Source of the DNA: Glycine soja
Taxonomy: Eukaryota; Streptophyta; Magnoliopsida; Fabales; Fabaceae
Direction of reading: 5' to 3'
Length of the DNA stretch: 64,000 nucleotides
Assembly: GCF_004193775.1 (NCBI RefSeq)
Contig: NC_041019.1
Location: 13,735,020 to 13,799,019 of the forward strand
The position numbers were made by a program, and so were the translations under genes. The notes under the pieces are model-generated. The model was not told the origin of the DNA and ran no database searches. It was given only the letters and a program-made list of their open reading frames with translations. Below, in pieces: positions 22,548 through 35,488 of the stretch. Each line of letters opens with the position of its first letter. The first letter of the stretch is position 1.

Positions 22548-23030
22548 CTTCTCTTGAATATGTATACAACTTTGTTTTCAGTATTATGGAGTTTTGATGA
22601 ACAACTCGTAGCACAATATTACTTATTTATAGACTTGATATTAAGTTTAAGAATAATTCTAAATCCTTTTGCAATATCTTTCGGTTTCCTTTTTGTTACA
22701 TATAACTTTTCAGTTTCCTTCCTTTGTATGGTAAATATTAAATTTTGAAAATAATGACAATTGAATTATTTCCTGTGAATTCAATATCTCTTATATAACT
22801 CTTATTCTAAAGTTGAATCGGTTGACACATGGTTAATTCATAATTTCATGTATATCGGCAACTTTTTTGTACGTTGGTTTTGTTATTCAGTGACTTTATT
22901 AGCCATTCTATAACTCCTTATTTTTGTTTTAAAAGGATTAAAACTCTGTCTTAATTTTTCTCCAATGGACAGAATTGGCAAAATGCACTCTATATAAACT
23001 GTAGTAGCTTCAGTCTTCATAACCAACACT
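22548..23030. promoter_or_regulatory. Divergent promoter, unit 3
   Basis: Gene TATA box (-) at 22624-22631; opposite TATATAAA (+) at 22991-22998; 15-codon frame at 23031-23078. Confidence 0.55.
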
Positions 23031-23980
23031 ATGTTTTTTATTATATTCCCTTTCCAACTTTTGTGTTTATATTCCTAACATTAAATATATTTTTATCGAC
23101 AAAAATAACTATTTCAAATATAATATTAAATGTAAGTAATATTACAAAATTTAATACCTAAGTATATGTTTTTTAATTATATTATTTAAATATTAAATTA
23201 AGTTAAATTAAATCTCTCTATCTATACTATATACTTGCTCCGGTCCTTATTTTAAGGTTCGATTAACAAATTCGCGCAATAAAACAATTTGGTTAATTTA
23301 ATTAAAACATTAAATTTGTCTTAAATTAAACATTTTTAAACTTATGGTTTTTAACAAAAAATAATAAACACTAATGAGTTATGTTTCTCTACTATCATGT
23401 TATTTTAGAACTATGTTAATCATGAATATTTTTGTAAAAAAATAATTAATGCATATGAAATTGTATATTGGACATTATAATAAGGATCGATATACATTTT
23501 TAATTTGGACATTATAATAAGGAGTAGAGAGAGTAAAAAGTTACTTGTCTCATTCTCTAGAGCAATTATACGTGGAATTTTGCTCACTTGGCAACACCAA
23601 CACATTTTTCTTTCTCTTTTGCTTACCTGTCAACCTGAAATTCATTTGCTTATCATTCAATATTTATGAGAAATTATATATGGCACCATGAGGAAATTAA
23701 TCTTTATGGTATCTTATATTATGATTATTTTAACATAAAGTAAATATAAAATTTAAAATTAATAATCAAAATAATTAATGTAAAATTAATAATTTTTATA
23801 ATTAAGGGTTTTTTTATCATAATTAATTTGAAATACAATATTGAGGTAAGTAAAAGCTACTCAAGAATTATTGCCACCAAGGATCAAACTCAGGTATTAT
23901 TTAAACGACTCAACCTTAATTTCAGCATGTTAACCACTTGTGTTAAATCGTTTGATTAATTTGATAATTTTGCTAACTAA

Positions 23981-25710
23981 GGTCTGAAATGAATAAATGA
24001 CATTTTCATTCACCAAGAAAATGATATTTAAGAATATATATTAGTAAATTTATATATATACTTATATATAAGTATTTACAAAAACATATTATATATATAT
24101 ATATATATATGCTTAAATATATATTTTTTTCATACCTGAAAAATAGGTCATTTTCAGATTACAATCTTAAATTTACTTACAGTCAATTACGTATCTGAAA
24201 AAAAGTTATGTTTCAACGTAGAATCTGTCATTAGTCTCATTCTGTTAAGTGATAAACGTGACAGACAAAATGTCACGTCATTAGGCCTAATCACTTAACA
24301 AGTAAGTAGATCCAACCATGTCATTATTTATCATTCACTTTTTAAAAAAATCAAATAAAAAATTGATTTTCATTTTCGAAGCCTCCATGCCTTTGGTTGT
24401 TGGTCCAAATTTTGAACCCTAAAGGAGGCTCTTCGAAATTTTGAACCCTAACAGTGTTTTTGGTTGATGGGTGAAGGAATGAATGAAAAGGGTAGGTCAT
24501 CATCGTCGTCCTCATCTCCTGTATGGTGAAGTGCAAAAGTCCCACTATTATGTTCACGTCGTGCAATGTGAACCATCTGGGGAGAAGGCTTTGGAGATGG
24601 CCACGCTAGAACGTAAGCGCAAATGTTGATTTTTTGTTTTGGATTTTATTTTCTTGTGTTGCATGTTTAATTGGTATTGTGAAGTAGGAATCCAATTCCC
24701 AGCTCAACCTTCTTCTCAATAGTTGGTAGTTGACACCCTTTAATTCTTTTGCTTGAATTTCTAATATTTGTTATTTGTGCCTTGCTTGTTGTTGGTGCCT
24801 TGCGTTTAGGAGCAAGTTTCTTAAGTGTTTCATTGGCAGATATGTTGTGCCCATGGTGCCCCTACAAAATTGAAATTTCTGAAAATTAATGCATGAAGTT
24901 GATGTCAATAAGTACAAAATTAATGCATTGACCTTGATGCAATTAGTACCATTGTGTGCTTATTTCTAGGCTTGGCCTGTTGCTTTTGATGAGGACCAAA
25001 AGCTTTTCTTATTGTTTTTGTTAGTACATTTGATTTGTGTGATGTCATTCTTTTGATGCAGAATAAGACCAGTTTAAACTCCACCTCCTCCACCGAAGCA
25101 ATATGTGTGACTTCAAAATGTCGATCTCCTCCCCAAGTAGCTACCCAATTCTCAGACTTTTCAACCTCGTAGTCCAAGCTTTTCAAGGGCTTAGGCAAAA
25201 CTTTTCCTATGTAGTTTTTCAATTTGTCTCTAAGGGTTGCAAACTTATTCATGAGATACATTCTAATCCATTGACACATGGTTATGATAGCCTTACCCCT
25301 AGCTACTAGTATTGTAATGTTAAATGACTTACTCAAGTTGTTCATCAAAATATCAAACTTTGGGTAATGTGAGAAAGCATACTTACACCATGTTGTCCTC
25401 TCAAGGTTATACAACCAATGATATGCAGCTTCATTGATGTCCTTAATCTGTTGCATTTTATGTTTCCACAACTGTTCATAAGTAGCTTTAGCAGCCCCCA
25501 TGATCAAATCTTTGAGCATTACCCCACCACCAACTTTTTTTTCTTAAAATTGTTCTAAAGTTGTCATAGGCAGAACTTGTGTTCTCTATCTATCTTGGAA
25601 ATTCTAGAAAAACTTGTTGCAATCCCTGCACATAAAGCAACTCATCAAAATAATCCAAAAAATATCAGCAACTTATTAATCTGCAATTCAAAAATTAGTT
25701 GTTTACCTTC
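23981..25710. mobile_element. MULE-derived segment, unit 3
   Basis: Least-deleted MULE segment, with the transposase remnant below. The GRF-like exon starts at 24523, with the second Cys of CKC changed to Ser. An expanded (TA)n tract lies at about 24087-24110. A 16-bp duplication of TTGGTGCCTTGC-type sequence occurs near 24776-24802, shared with unit 4. Confidence 0.6.
24920..25519 (-). pseudogene. MULE transposase remnant, longest copy
   Basis: 199-codon frame. Residues 1-150 match the region of plant MuDR-type transposases after the catalytic core: MLKDLIMGAAKATYEQLWKH, YHWLYNLERTTWCKYAFSHY, DILMNNLSKSFNITILVARG and WIRMYLMNKFATLRDKLKNY, ending with NWVATWGGDRHFEV. The frame then runs into unrelated sequence before the expected SWIM zinc finger (CxCnCxH), which is absent. 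The DDE catalytic domain is also missing. The frame is open by survival, not function. Confidence 0.75.
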
Positions 25711-26928
25711 TGTCAGGCCCTAATTTCGTTCGGGGATGATCATATGCTAAAGTTTGGATTCTTGCCACCCGAATTGAGCTTCTTAACACTAATTGAAGCG
25801 TAATATGTAAGGTTTTTTGATGTTATGGAATAGAATGCGGAAAATAGCCAAAAAGGAGGGCAAAAAGGTCATGTTGGGACTTTTTTCAGACCCCTGGGCC
25901 CACCAGAAAACTTAGGACTGGGCGAGCAAGGTTGCTTCTGGTTGGAGCAACAGCTCACCTGGACGAGCTGCTATTCAACCCCCTATCCTCATTTTCTATA
26001 AATAGGCATGAGGGGGCTGAGGTAATCGGTTCAGCTTCTTACATTGAGAGCATTTTACTGAAATTGGTGAGAAGAAGGAGAAAGAAGAAGAAAAAATGTG
26101 GCCGAGGTGCTTCGGAATCGTTTCCGTGATCGATTCCTACACCGTTCTTTACCGTTCTTCGTTCCTTCTTCGTTCATCGACCGGTTAGTTTTTATTTTGA
26201 AGCTTTGAATTCACTCTACGCACCCTTAGGGGTCCCTCTATTTGCTTTTCACATCTTCATCTCATTCCTATACCATTAGTGATCTCATTTCTTTGTGTAA
26301 AGCGATTTCAACCGATCGTTTGTGCCGTAATCTCACCTTATCACTGTAAAATAAAATTTCAATTGATCGTTTGTGCCGTAATCTCGACTTATCAATGTAA
26401 AATAAAGTTTGAACTGATCATTTGCTTCACAAGTCTTCTTTTAATGAGTTTAAAAGTAAATAACTAAAACCAAAGTTAAAATCAACACATAAACAAGCTT
26501 TTATCCATGAAAATCACTTGAATCCGTTCAAAAGTCGAACGCCTTAACGGTCTCTTTTACTTTTATGAGTTAAAATGAACTTTTAGAAAGTTTAAAATTA
26601 ACCCTACGCGTAACTTTCTCGCTTTTAAAGAACTATGTAGGTTTGAGCTCCTCATCACACTTGAGGATACGTAGGAGCAAAAGCCACGCTCTTGTTGACC
26701 CCAAAAGGTAAAAATCGTAAAAAGGAGAAAAATAAATAAATATTGAAGTCATGATTTTGCACACTTGATTAAAGGTTGTCGTCCCTTGTGATGGACGTGT
26801 GGGGTGCTAAGACCTTCCCCGCACGTAAACAACTCCTGAACCCTTAATCTTAAAATTTGTAGACCCCTTTCTTGTAAGACGCACCCTTGAGTCTCGCTCG
26901 CCCTCCCGCTGAAGGGTAGGTTGCGACA
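25711..26928 (+). mobile_element. Full-length LTR (1218 bp), unit 3
   Basis: TGTCAGGCCC...GTTGCGACA with an internal TATAAATAGGC near 26000. Complete relative to the short form at 11182. It is not followed by gag-pol and has no partner LTR in the same unit. Confidence 0.82.
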
Positions 26929-27240
26929 GTTGGCGACTCCACTGGAGACTTTTTTCTAGAGAGTTAAGTCATTCAATCTGTGTGATATTTATCATGATTT
27001 CCTCTTTGTTTTGTTTCCCTTTCTTTCATTTATGTTCTTGTATTCATATAACTCTTTGGATGTTTTTTGTATTTGGTGTATCTGTTTCTTTATCATATGC
27101 ATGTTTATCAATATTTGTTTATACACACATGACACCTACACTTTTGCACACACGGTGAGCTATTAGGGCCCTATACCCGGGTCCATGGGAACAAAGGAAG
27201 TGGAGGTTGATCTGTGGTCATATTGAGTCTCCAATTCGCT
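26929..27240 (+). mobile_element. PBS and leader of LTR element, unit 3
   Basis: PBS variant TGGCGACTCCACTGGAGAC at 26931-26949, then about 290 bp of leader cut by the CACTA tail. Confidence 0.65.
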
Positions 27241-27292
27241 TGGTGTTGAATGTCTTCTTGAATCAATGTTAAAAGTATATTTTCTAGTAATG
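27241..27292. mobile_element. CACTA tail at unit 3/4 junction
   Basis: Same fusion as 12114-12166; the junction reads TTGGTGTTGAATG with one substitution. Confidence 0.65.
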
Positions 27293-29180
27293 CATGCTTG
27301 TTAAAGTAGTAGGTTTCCAATCTATATCACTCGTCAAATTCATTGGATCCATAATGCATTGTTATAAAAACTTTCTCCATTCACCTACCCAAAATGTGTC
27401 ATCAAAAATTGTCACTCAACTAAATTTAGGAAAAGAATGAAAATGATAAGCCAAGAAGAGAAACAATGAGCAAATGAAACATTTGTGAAAGTGTTAATTT
27501 TGTTTACCGTCGCTTCCCTATAATAGCACGTATGTAATTGTTTTGCAACAAACATTATAAAAGATTACATCGTAAAATATATCACATGCTTGCAGTGTAA
27601 CCAAACATTAAAATAGGATTTGAAACCTTTTCACCAATCAACACCATATCAGTGCAAATAAAAGTTTTCCTCTTATAATTGCAATGCAATGAGTGTCCTT
27701 CATTCTTGAAGCTTGAACCTTGATGAATTTTCCATCCAATGTTGGAGAAAGGTTCTTGTGTGAAGTATAGATGTCTAAAGGGTTAAAGAAATGTTAACTT
27801 TATAAAAATGATCTTGTAAACAATAAAAGATTATTACTTACTTTTTGCTAACATTTTCAGTAGTAGTTACCGCCATGTTCAAAGAAAGCATTGTTTTTTT
27901 ATATTGACTACCGGTGAGAGTTTCCATAATTTTCTTATTATTATTGGAAGTAATCATTGATAAAAATGTTTAAGAAGGAAAAAAAACTTATATAAAAAGT
28001 ATGCAAAATACTAGAAAGGAATAATTTCTTGTGAAAAAGTGATTTTGATATTTATAATGTTTGTGAAGTAATTAACTAAAAAAAAAGTAGACACTCCAGT
28101 AATAATAACATAATGTTCATGTATTTTTTTCTCTAGCTAACTTATTATGTTATAACATAACGTTTCTTTAATAGCAAATTATTGACATCATTGACTTAAG
28201 AAAAAAACACATGCAGAGGAAATATTTATAATTATAGTTTTAAGCATATAATGGGTACTTGGTAATTTGAAGCATGTATTGTAATAAAAAAACCAATTAT
28301 CGGCGGCATGATGGAGTTGCACTTTCATGTATTATCCATTTTCTTTTCTTTTTTTATCCATCTGCAAGGGAATAAGAAAATGCACCAAACCCCTTCTACT
28401 TCTTTATAAATAAGAAATGTGCATTAGAAATAAAAATCAAGAGTTGTGAGTTTTTTTTCCAGCACGGCTAAATAGTATAAATGATTCTGTAAGAATTTTG
28501 TTTTTTGAAACAGTGGTTTCAATATAAATAGTTTAAATGTTAATTAAAGAATTTTAAAAAGTCTTTGTCTTAAATTTATGACGGATGTGCATTCTTTTCT
28601 TTTAAGACCTTCAAATTCAATAAATTTATTTCTTATTAATATTTTGTCTGTTTCACTTTGGGTTGTTTTAACCAAAATTGTTAACAATTGATAATTTGAT
28701 TATTTAACCCTTTTGGGAATCATTTAATTTAAAAAAAAAAACCAATAATGAAGGATGCTATTTCATAACTTTTTTGTTCATATTTATTCAAATCTCAAAT
28801 ACTAAATCAAAAATTAATTTCAATAATAATAATATTAAATACTAACGCTTTATTTATTATAATATTTTAAATTAATATTTTAGAATAGAAATTAAATAAC
28901 AATTTGTAATATGTCTATATTAGTATTATTATTATTTGAAAAATGTAAAAAAAATTTGTACAATGTTTTTTTCTAAAATTTTTAAAATTTTAAGTTTATT
29001 CAAGTCTCGAATACTAAATTAAATATTAATTTTAATCATAATAATTATGAGTAGTAATATTTCATTTATTATATTTTTAAAAATAAATTTTTTGTTTTAG
29101 AAATTAAATAATAAATTATTATATATGTCTGTACCTATAGTACATCAAATCAACAGCTATTGAAAAATTAGAATTTTGAT

Positions 29181-29540
29181 TTCTTTACATATATTATATC
29201 CAACAATTCATGGAAGTTCAAACTTCCTTTACATATAATATAAAGAAGATATCATCCAATGGCTAAAAAAACTCCAACCTTACTTTACATATAATATATC
29301 AAATCAATGGTTCTTGGCAAATTTGAATTTCGATCAAACAACTAAGAAAAATTCAAGCTTTTGTTACATATATTATATCAAATTAATAGTTGTTGGCAAA
29401 TTAAAATTTTGATCCACCGGCTGAAAAAGCATCTAGCTTTATTCACACATAGTATATCAAATCAATAATTTATTACAAATTAGAAATTCGATCCAATGAC
29501 TTACTGAAGTCCAAGTTTCATTTAAATATAGTATATAGAT
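29181..29540. repeat. Tandem repeats of about 80 bp, unit 4
   Basis: Same array as units 1-3, nearest to unit 3. Confidence 0.7.
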
Positions 29541-29825
29541 AGATAAATAGGATATGTAGTATATCATGTCAATATGTCTCTAAAAAAATTTGTTGAACCC
29601 TAAAATAAGTAAACTACTTATATATCAATAAAATTCATAAAAGTAATAATGAGACACAAAATGAATAATTTCAAGTTTTTAAGGGATGTAGTATAAGGCT
29701 TAACTACATTTACATTTGTAAAATTGACTTGAGCTACCCGTAGTAAAAAAACGTGGGTGAGATTAATGACCAAGTAGACACTTGTGGTAAGGTTTCTAAC
29801 CCAGGGTAAAAATAAAATACAAATT

Positions 29826-30152
29826 ACAATGAAAGAAAGCAATGAGGTATTTGTTAAAAGCTATTACAACTAAATTTAGCTTATCTTCCATAGATCAAGA
29901 ATAATCATTTCAAATTTCAAATGGATAAAAAAAATTTAAATGAAAGAAACCGATGTCATGTTTTTTAAAAGCTATTAAAACTAAATTTAGCTGATCTTAC
30001 ACAGATCAAGAATAATCATTTTAAATTTCATATGGATAAAAAAAATTAAAATGAAAGAAACCAATGACGTGTTTTTTATAAGCTTTTACAACTAAATTTT
30101 GTGATCTTAAAAAGATCAAGAATAATCATTTTAAATTTCAGATGGATAAAAA
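29826..30152. repeat. Three 109-bp repeats, unit 4
   Basis: The GATCTTAAAAAGATC variant in the third copy is shared with units 3 and 7. Confidence 0.8.
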
Positions 30153-30389
30153 TAAAAGAATAATTTAAAGGCCAAAATCAAAATTACCTCATTTAACAAA
30201 AACTCAAACCATATTTAATTATATTATTTAATATTAAAACACTAGTCAAACTTTCACTTGCATCAATCTCAATGAGCATGGTTGGATTTCTTGTATCATG
30301 AATTATGCATTCTCTCATTCAATAACCATCAGTACGTCTAAACAAATACATAAATCAATTATTTTTTTGGTTAGGGGAAGGGACAATTA

Positions 30390-30743
30390 TTAGCCCTCAA
30401 TACATAACTCCATAGAAAAAGAAAGCTTAATCCGACAAACATCGGGAAGGCTTAGCATTTTTTCTTTTTGAAACCTCAAAACTGGTCCAGCAACCCGCAG
30501 GCAATTGCAAAGATCTCTTATACCTTGACCCGTGGCCATGGCTTTGTCAAACACAGAAGTTGCTGCTTTACAACAATCAGAAGTTGGATTGGGATGGATA
30601 TTCCCCATATAAGGCCCACAAAAGGTGAGTAATGATTCATCCCCATTGCATGAAGGAGGGATTTGAGATACAGTGAATGTTGTTGCTGCCAAACCATATG
30701 CCATAACAAACATGACTAGAGCCAAAAATGTCTTTTGTCCCAT
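30390..30743 (-). CDS. Secreted nsLTP-like 8-cysteine protein, copy E
   Basis: Intact 117-codon gene. Protein and, by eye, coding sequence are identical to copies C and D. TATA box at 30820-30827, 84 bp upstream. The upstream region carries its own changes (TATGGACTTT for TATGGAGTTT, CTCGTAACAC for CTCGTAGCAC), which makes the unchanged coding sequence stand out. Confidence 0.9.
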   Translation of the reverse strand: MGQKTFLALVMFVMAYGLAATTFTVSQIPPSCNGDESLLTFCGPYMGNIHPNPTSDCCKAATSVFDKAMATGQGIRDLCNCLRVAGPVLRFQKEKMLSLPDVCRIKLSFSMELCIEG

Positions 30744-31227
30744 CTTCTCTTGAATATGTATGCAACTTTGTTTTCAGTATTATGGACTTTTGATGAACAA
30801 CTCGTAACACAATATTACTTATTTATAGACTTGATATTAAGTTTAAGAATAATTCTAAATCCTTTTGCAATATCCTTCGGTTTCCTTTTTGTTACATATA
30901 ACTTTTCAGTTGCCTTCCTTTGTATGGTAAATATTAAATTTTGAAAATAATGACAATTGAATTATTTCCTGTGAATTCAATATCTCTTATATAACTCTTA
31001 TTCTAAAGTTGAATCGGTTGACACATGGTTAATTCATAATTTCATATATATCGGCAACTTTTTTGTACGTTGGTTTTGTTATTCAGTGACTTTATTAGCC
31101 ATTCTATAACTCCTTATTTTTGTTTTAAAAGGATTAAAACTCTGTCGTAATTTTTCTCCAATGGACAGAATTGGCAAAATGCACTCTATATAAACTGTAG
31201 TAGCTTCAGTCTTTGTACACCAACATT
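30744..31227. promoter_or_regulatory. Divergent promoter, unit 4
   Basis: TATA (-) 30820-30827; TATATAAA (+) 31187-31194; 15-codon frame 31228-31275. Confidence 0.55.
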
Positions 31228-32179
31228 ATGTTTTTTATTATCTTCCCTTTCCAACTTTTGTGTTTATATTCCTAACATTAAATATATTTTTATCGACAAA
31301 AATAACTATTTCAAATATAATATTAAATGAAAGTAATATTACAAAATTTAATACCTAAGTATATATTTTTTTTATTAAATCATTTAAATATTAAATTAAG
31401 TTAAATTAAATCTCTCTATCTATACTATATACTTGCTCCGGTCCTTATTTTAAGGTTCGATTAACAAATTCGCGCAATAAAACAATTTGGTTAATTTAAT
31501 TAAAACATTAAATTTGTCTTAAATTAAACATTTTTAAACTTATGGTTTTTAACAAAAAATAATAAACACTAATGAGTTATGTTTCTCTACTATCATGTTA
31601 TTTTAGAACTATGTTAATCATGAATATTTTTGTAAAAAAATAATTAATGCATATGAAATTGTATATTGGACATTATAATAAGGATCGATATACATTTTTA
31701 ATTTGGACATTATAATAAGGAGTAGAGAGAGTAAAAAGTTACTTGTCTCATTCTCTAGAGCAATTATACTTGGAATTTTGCTCACTTGGCAACACCAACA
31801 CATTTTCCTTTCTCTTTTGCTTACCTGTCATCCTGAAATTCATTTGCTTATCATTCAATATTTATGAGAAATTATATATGGCACCATGAGGAAATTAATC
31901 TTTATGGTATCTTATCTTATGATTATTTTAACATAAAGTAAATATAAAATTTAAAATTAATAATCAAAATAATTAATGTAAAATTAATAAATTTTTACAA
32001 TTAAGGGTTTTTTTATCATAATTAATTTGAAATACAATATTGAGGTAAGTAAAAGAAAATGAAGAATTATTGCCACCAAGGATCAAACTCAGGTATTATT
32101 TAAACGACTCAACCTTAATTTCAGCATGTTAACCACTTGTGTTAAATCGTTTGATTAATTTGATAATTTTGCTAACTAT

Positions 32180-33905
32180 GGTCTGAAATGAATAAATGAC
32201 ATTTTCATTCACCAAGAAAATGATATTTAAGAATATATATTAGTAAATTTATATATATACTTATATAAGTATTTATAAAAACATATTATATACATATGCT
32301 TAAATATATATTTTTTTCATACCTGAAAAATAGGTCATTTTCAGATTACAATCTTAAATTTACTTACAGTCAATTACGTATCTGAAAAAAAGTTATGTTT
32401 CAACGTAGAATCTGTCGTTAGTCTCATTCTGTTAAGTGATAAACGTGACAAACAGAAAGTCAAGTCATTAGGCCTAATCACTTAACAAGTAAGTAGATCC
32501 AACCATGTCATTATTTATCATTCACTTTTTACAAGAATCAAATAAAAAAAAATTGATTTTCATTTTCGAAGCCTCCATGCCTTTGGTTGTTGGTCCAAAT
32601 TTTGAACCCAAAAGGAGGCTCTTGGAAATTTTGAACCCTAACAGTGTTTTTGGTTGATGGGTGAAGGAATGAATGAAAAGGGTATGTCATCATCGTCGTC
32701 CTCATCTCCTGTATGGTGAAGTGCAAATGTCCCACTATTTTGTTCATGTCGTGCAATGTAAACCATCTGGGGAGAAGGCTTTGGAGATGGCCACGCTAGA
32801 ACGTAAGCAAATGTTGATTTTGTGTTTTGTTTTGGATTTTATTTTCTTGTGTTGCATGTTTAATTGGTATTGTGAAGTAGGAATCCAATTCCCAACTCAA
32901 CCTTCTTCTCAATAGTTGGTAGTTGACACCCTTTAATTCTTTTGCTTGAATTTCTAATATTTGTTATTGGTGCCTTGCTTGTTGTTGGTGCCTTGCGGTT
33001 AGGAGCAAGTTTCTTAAGTGTTTCATTGGCAGATATGTTGTGCCCATGGTGCCCCTACAAAATTGAAATTTCTGAAAATTAATGCATGAAGTTGATGTCA
33101 ATAAGTACAAAATTAATGCATTGACCTTGATGCAATTAGTACCATTGTGTGCCTATTTCTAGGCTTGGCCTGTTGCTTTTGATGAGGACCAAAAGCTTTT
33201 CTTATTGTTTTTTTTTTTGTACATTTGATTTGTGTGATGTCAGTTTTTTGATTCTGAATAAGACCAGTTTAAACTCCACCTCCTCCACCGAAGCAATATG
33301 TGTGACTTCAAAATGTCGATCTCCTCCCCAAGTAGCTACCCAATTCCCAGACTTTTCAACCTCGTAGTCCAAGCTTTTTAGGGGCTTAGGCATAACTTCA
33401 CCTATGTAGTTTTTTAATTTGTCTCTAAGGGTTGCAAACTTATTCATGAGATACATTCTAATCCATTGACACATGGTTATGATAGCCTTACCCCTAGCTA
33501 CTAGTATTGTAATGTTAAATGACTTACTCAAGTTGTTCATCAAAATATCAAACTTTGGGTAATGTGAGAAAGCATACTTACACCATGTTGTCCTCTCAAG
33601 GTTATACAACCAATGATATGCAGCTTCATTGATGTCCTTAATCTATTGCATTTTATGTTTCCACAACTGTTCATAAGTAGCTTTAGCAGCCCCCATGATC
33701 AGATCTTTGAGCATTACCCCACCACCAACTTTTTTTTCTTAAAATTGTTCTAAAGTTGTCATAGGCAGAACTTGTGTTCTTTATCTATCTTGGAAATTCT
33801 AGAAAAACTTGTTGCAATCCATGCACATAAAACAACTCATCAAAATAATCCAAAAAATATCAGCAACTTATTAATCTACAATCCAAAAATTAGATGTTTA
33901 CCTTC
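32180..33905. mobile_element. MULE-derived segment, unit 4
   Basis: GRF-like exon (+) from 32713, with CKC intact. The transposase remnant (-) follows to 33712. Same layout as unit 3. Confidence 0.6.
33202..33712 (-). pseudogene. MULE transposase remnant, nonsense-broken
   Basis: It matches 25070-25519, but a CAG-to-TAG type change in the MQQIKD segment (near 33643) stops the frame. The open part (33202-33609) keeps WCKYAFSHYP, DILMNNLSKSFN and WIRMYLMNKFA. Confidence 0.72.
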
Positions 33906-35123
33906 TGTCAGGCCCTAATTTCGTCCGGGACGATCATATGCTAAAGTTTGGATTCTTGGCAGCCGAATTGAGCTTCTTAACACTAATTGAAGCGTAATAT
34001 GTAAGGTTTTTCGATGTTTTGGAATAGAATGCGGAAAATAGCCAAAAAAGGAGGGCAAAAGGGTCATCTTGGGACTTTTTTCAGACCCCTGGACCCATCA
34101 GAAAACTTAGGACTGGGCGAGCAAGGTTGCTTCTGGTTGGAGCAACAGCTCGCCCTGACGAGCTGCTATTCAACCCCCTATCCTCATTTTCTATAAATAG
34201 GCGTGAGGGGGCTGAGGTAATCGGTTCAGCTTCTTACATTGAGAGCATTTTAGTGAAATTGGTGAGAAGAAGGAGAAAGAAGAATAAAAAATCTGGCCGA
34301 GGTGCTTCTGAATTGTTTCCGTGATCGATTCCTACACCGTTCTTTACCGTTCTTCGTTCCTTCTTCGTTCATCGACCGGTTAATTTTTATTTTGAAGCTT
34401 TCAATTCACTCTACGCACCCTTAGGGGTCCCTCTATTTGCTTTTCACATCTTCATTTCATTCCTCTACCATTAGTGATCTCATTTCTTTGTGTAAAGCGA
34501 TTTCAACCGATCGTTTGTGCTGTAATCTCACCTTATCACTGTAAAATAAAATTTCAATCGATCGTTTGTGCCGTAAGCTCGATTTATCAATGTAAAATAA
34601 AGTTTGAACTGATCATTTGCTTCGCAAGTCTTCTTTTAATGAGTTTGAAAGTAAATAACTAAAAGCAAAGTTAAAATCAACACATAAACAAGCTTTTATC
34701 CATAAAAATCACTTGAATCCGTTCAAAAGTCTAACGCCTTAACGGTCTCTTTTACTTTTATCAGTTAAAATGAACTTTCAGAAAGTTTAAAACCAACCCT
34801 ACGCGTAACTTTCTCGCTTTTAAAGAACTATGTAGGTTTGAGCTCCTCATCGCACTTGAGGATACGTAGGAGCAAAAGCCACGCTCTTGTTGACCCCAAA
34901 AGGTAAAAATCGTAAAAAGGAGAAAAATAAATAAATATTGAAGTCATGATTTTGCACACTTGATTAAAGGTTGTCGTCCCTTGTGAAGGACGTGTGGGGT
35001 GCTAAGACCTTCCCCGCACGTAAAAACCTCCCGAACCCTTAATCTTAAAATTTGTAGACCCCTTTCTTGTAAGACGCACCCTTGAGTCTCGCTCGCCTTC
35101 CCGTTGAAGGATAGGTTGCGACA
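33906..35123 (+). mobile_element. Full-length LTR (1218 bp), unit 4
   Basis: TGTCAGGCCC...GTTGCGACA; same length as the unit 3 copy. Confidence 0.82.
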
Positions 35124-35435
35124 GTTGGCGACTCCACTGGGGACTTTTTTCTAGAGAGTTAAGTCATTCAATCTGTGTGCATATTTATCATGATTTCCTC
35201 TTTGTTTTGTTTCCTTTTCTTTGGTTTATGTTCTTGTATTCATATAACTCTTTGGATTTTTTTTGTATTTGGTGTATCTGTTTCTTTATCATATGCATGT
35301 TTATCAATATTTGTTCATACACACATGACACCTACACTTTTGCACACATGGTGAGCTATTAGGGCCCTATACCCGGGTCCACGGGAACATAGGAAGTGGA
35401 GGTTGATCTGTGGTCATACTGAGTCTCCAACTCGC
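35124..35435 (+). mobile_element. PBS and leader of LTR element, unit 4
   Basis: Best-preserved PBS, TGGCGACTCCACTGGGGAC at 35126-35144; the leader is truncated at the CACTA tail. Confidence 0.68.
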
Positions 35436-35488
35436 TTGATGTTGAATGTCTTCTTGAATCAATGTTAAAAGCATATTTTCTAGTAATG
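35436..35488. mobile_element. CACTA tail at unit 4/5 junction
   Basis: Same junction as 12114-12166, ending TTTTCTAGTAATG. Confidence 0.68.

Larger units (their letters stand above)
20086..27239. repeat. Tandem unit 3
   Basis: Short-class unit whose left arm starts inside the normal unit (equivalent to about 13044). About 122 bp are also missing near 20980, relative to units 2 and 4. The left arm 20086-20985 holds no gene; the orphan TATA box is at 20314-20321. Confidence 0.8.
27240..35435. repeat. Tandem unit 4
   Basis: Complete short-class unit of about 8.2 kb, closest to unit 3 (shared variants in the left arm, repeats, MULE and LTR). The left arm 27293-29180 has no gene; the orphan TATA box is at 28405-28412. 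Confidence 0.85.
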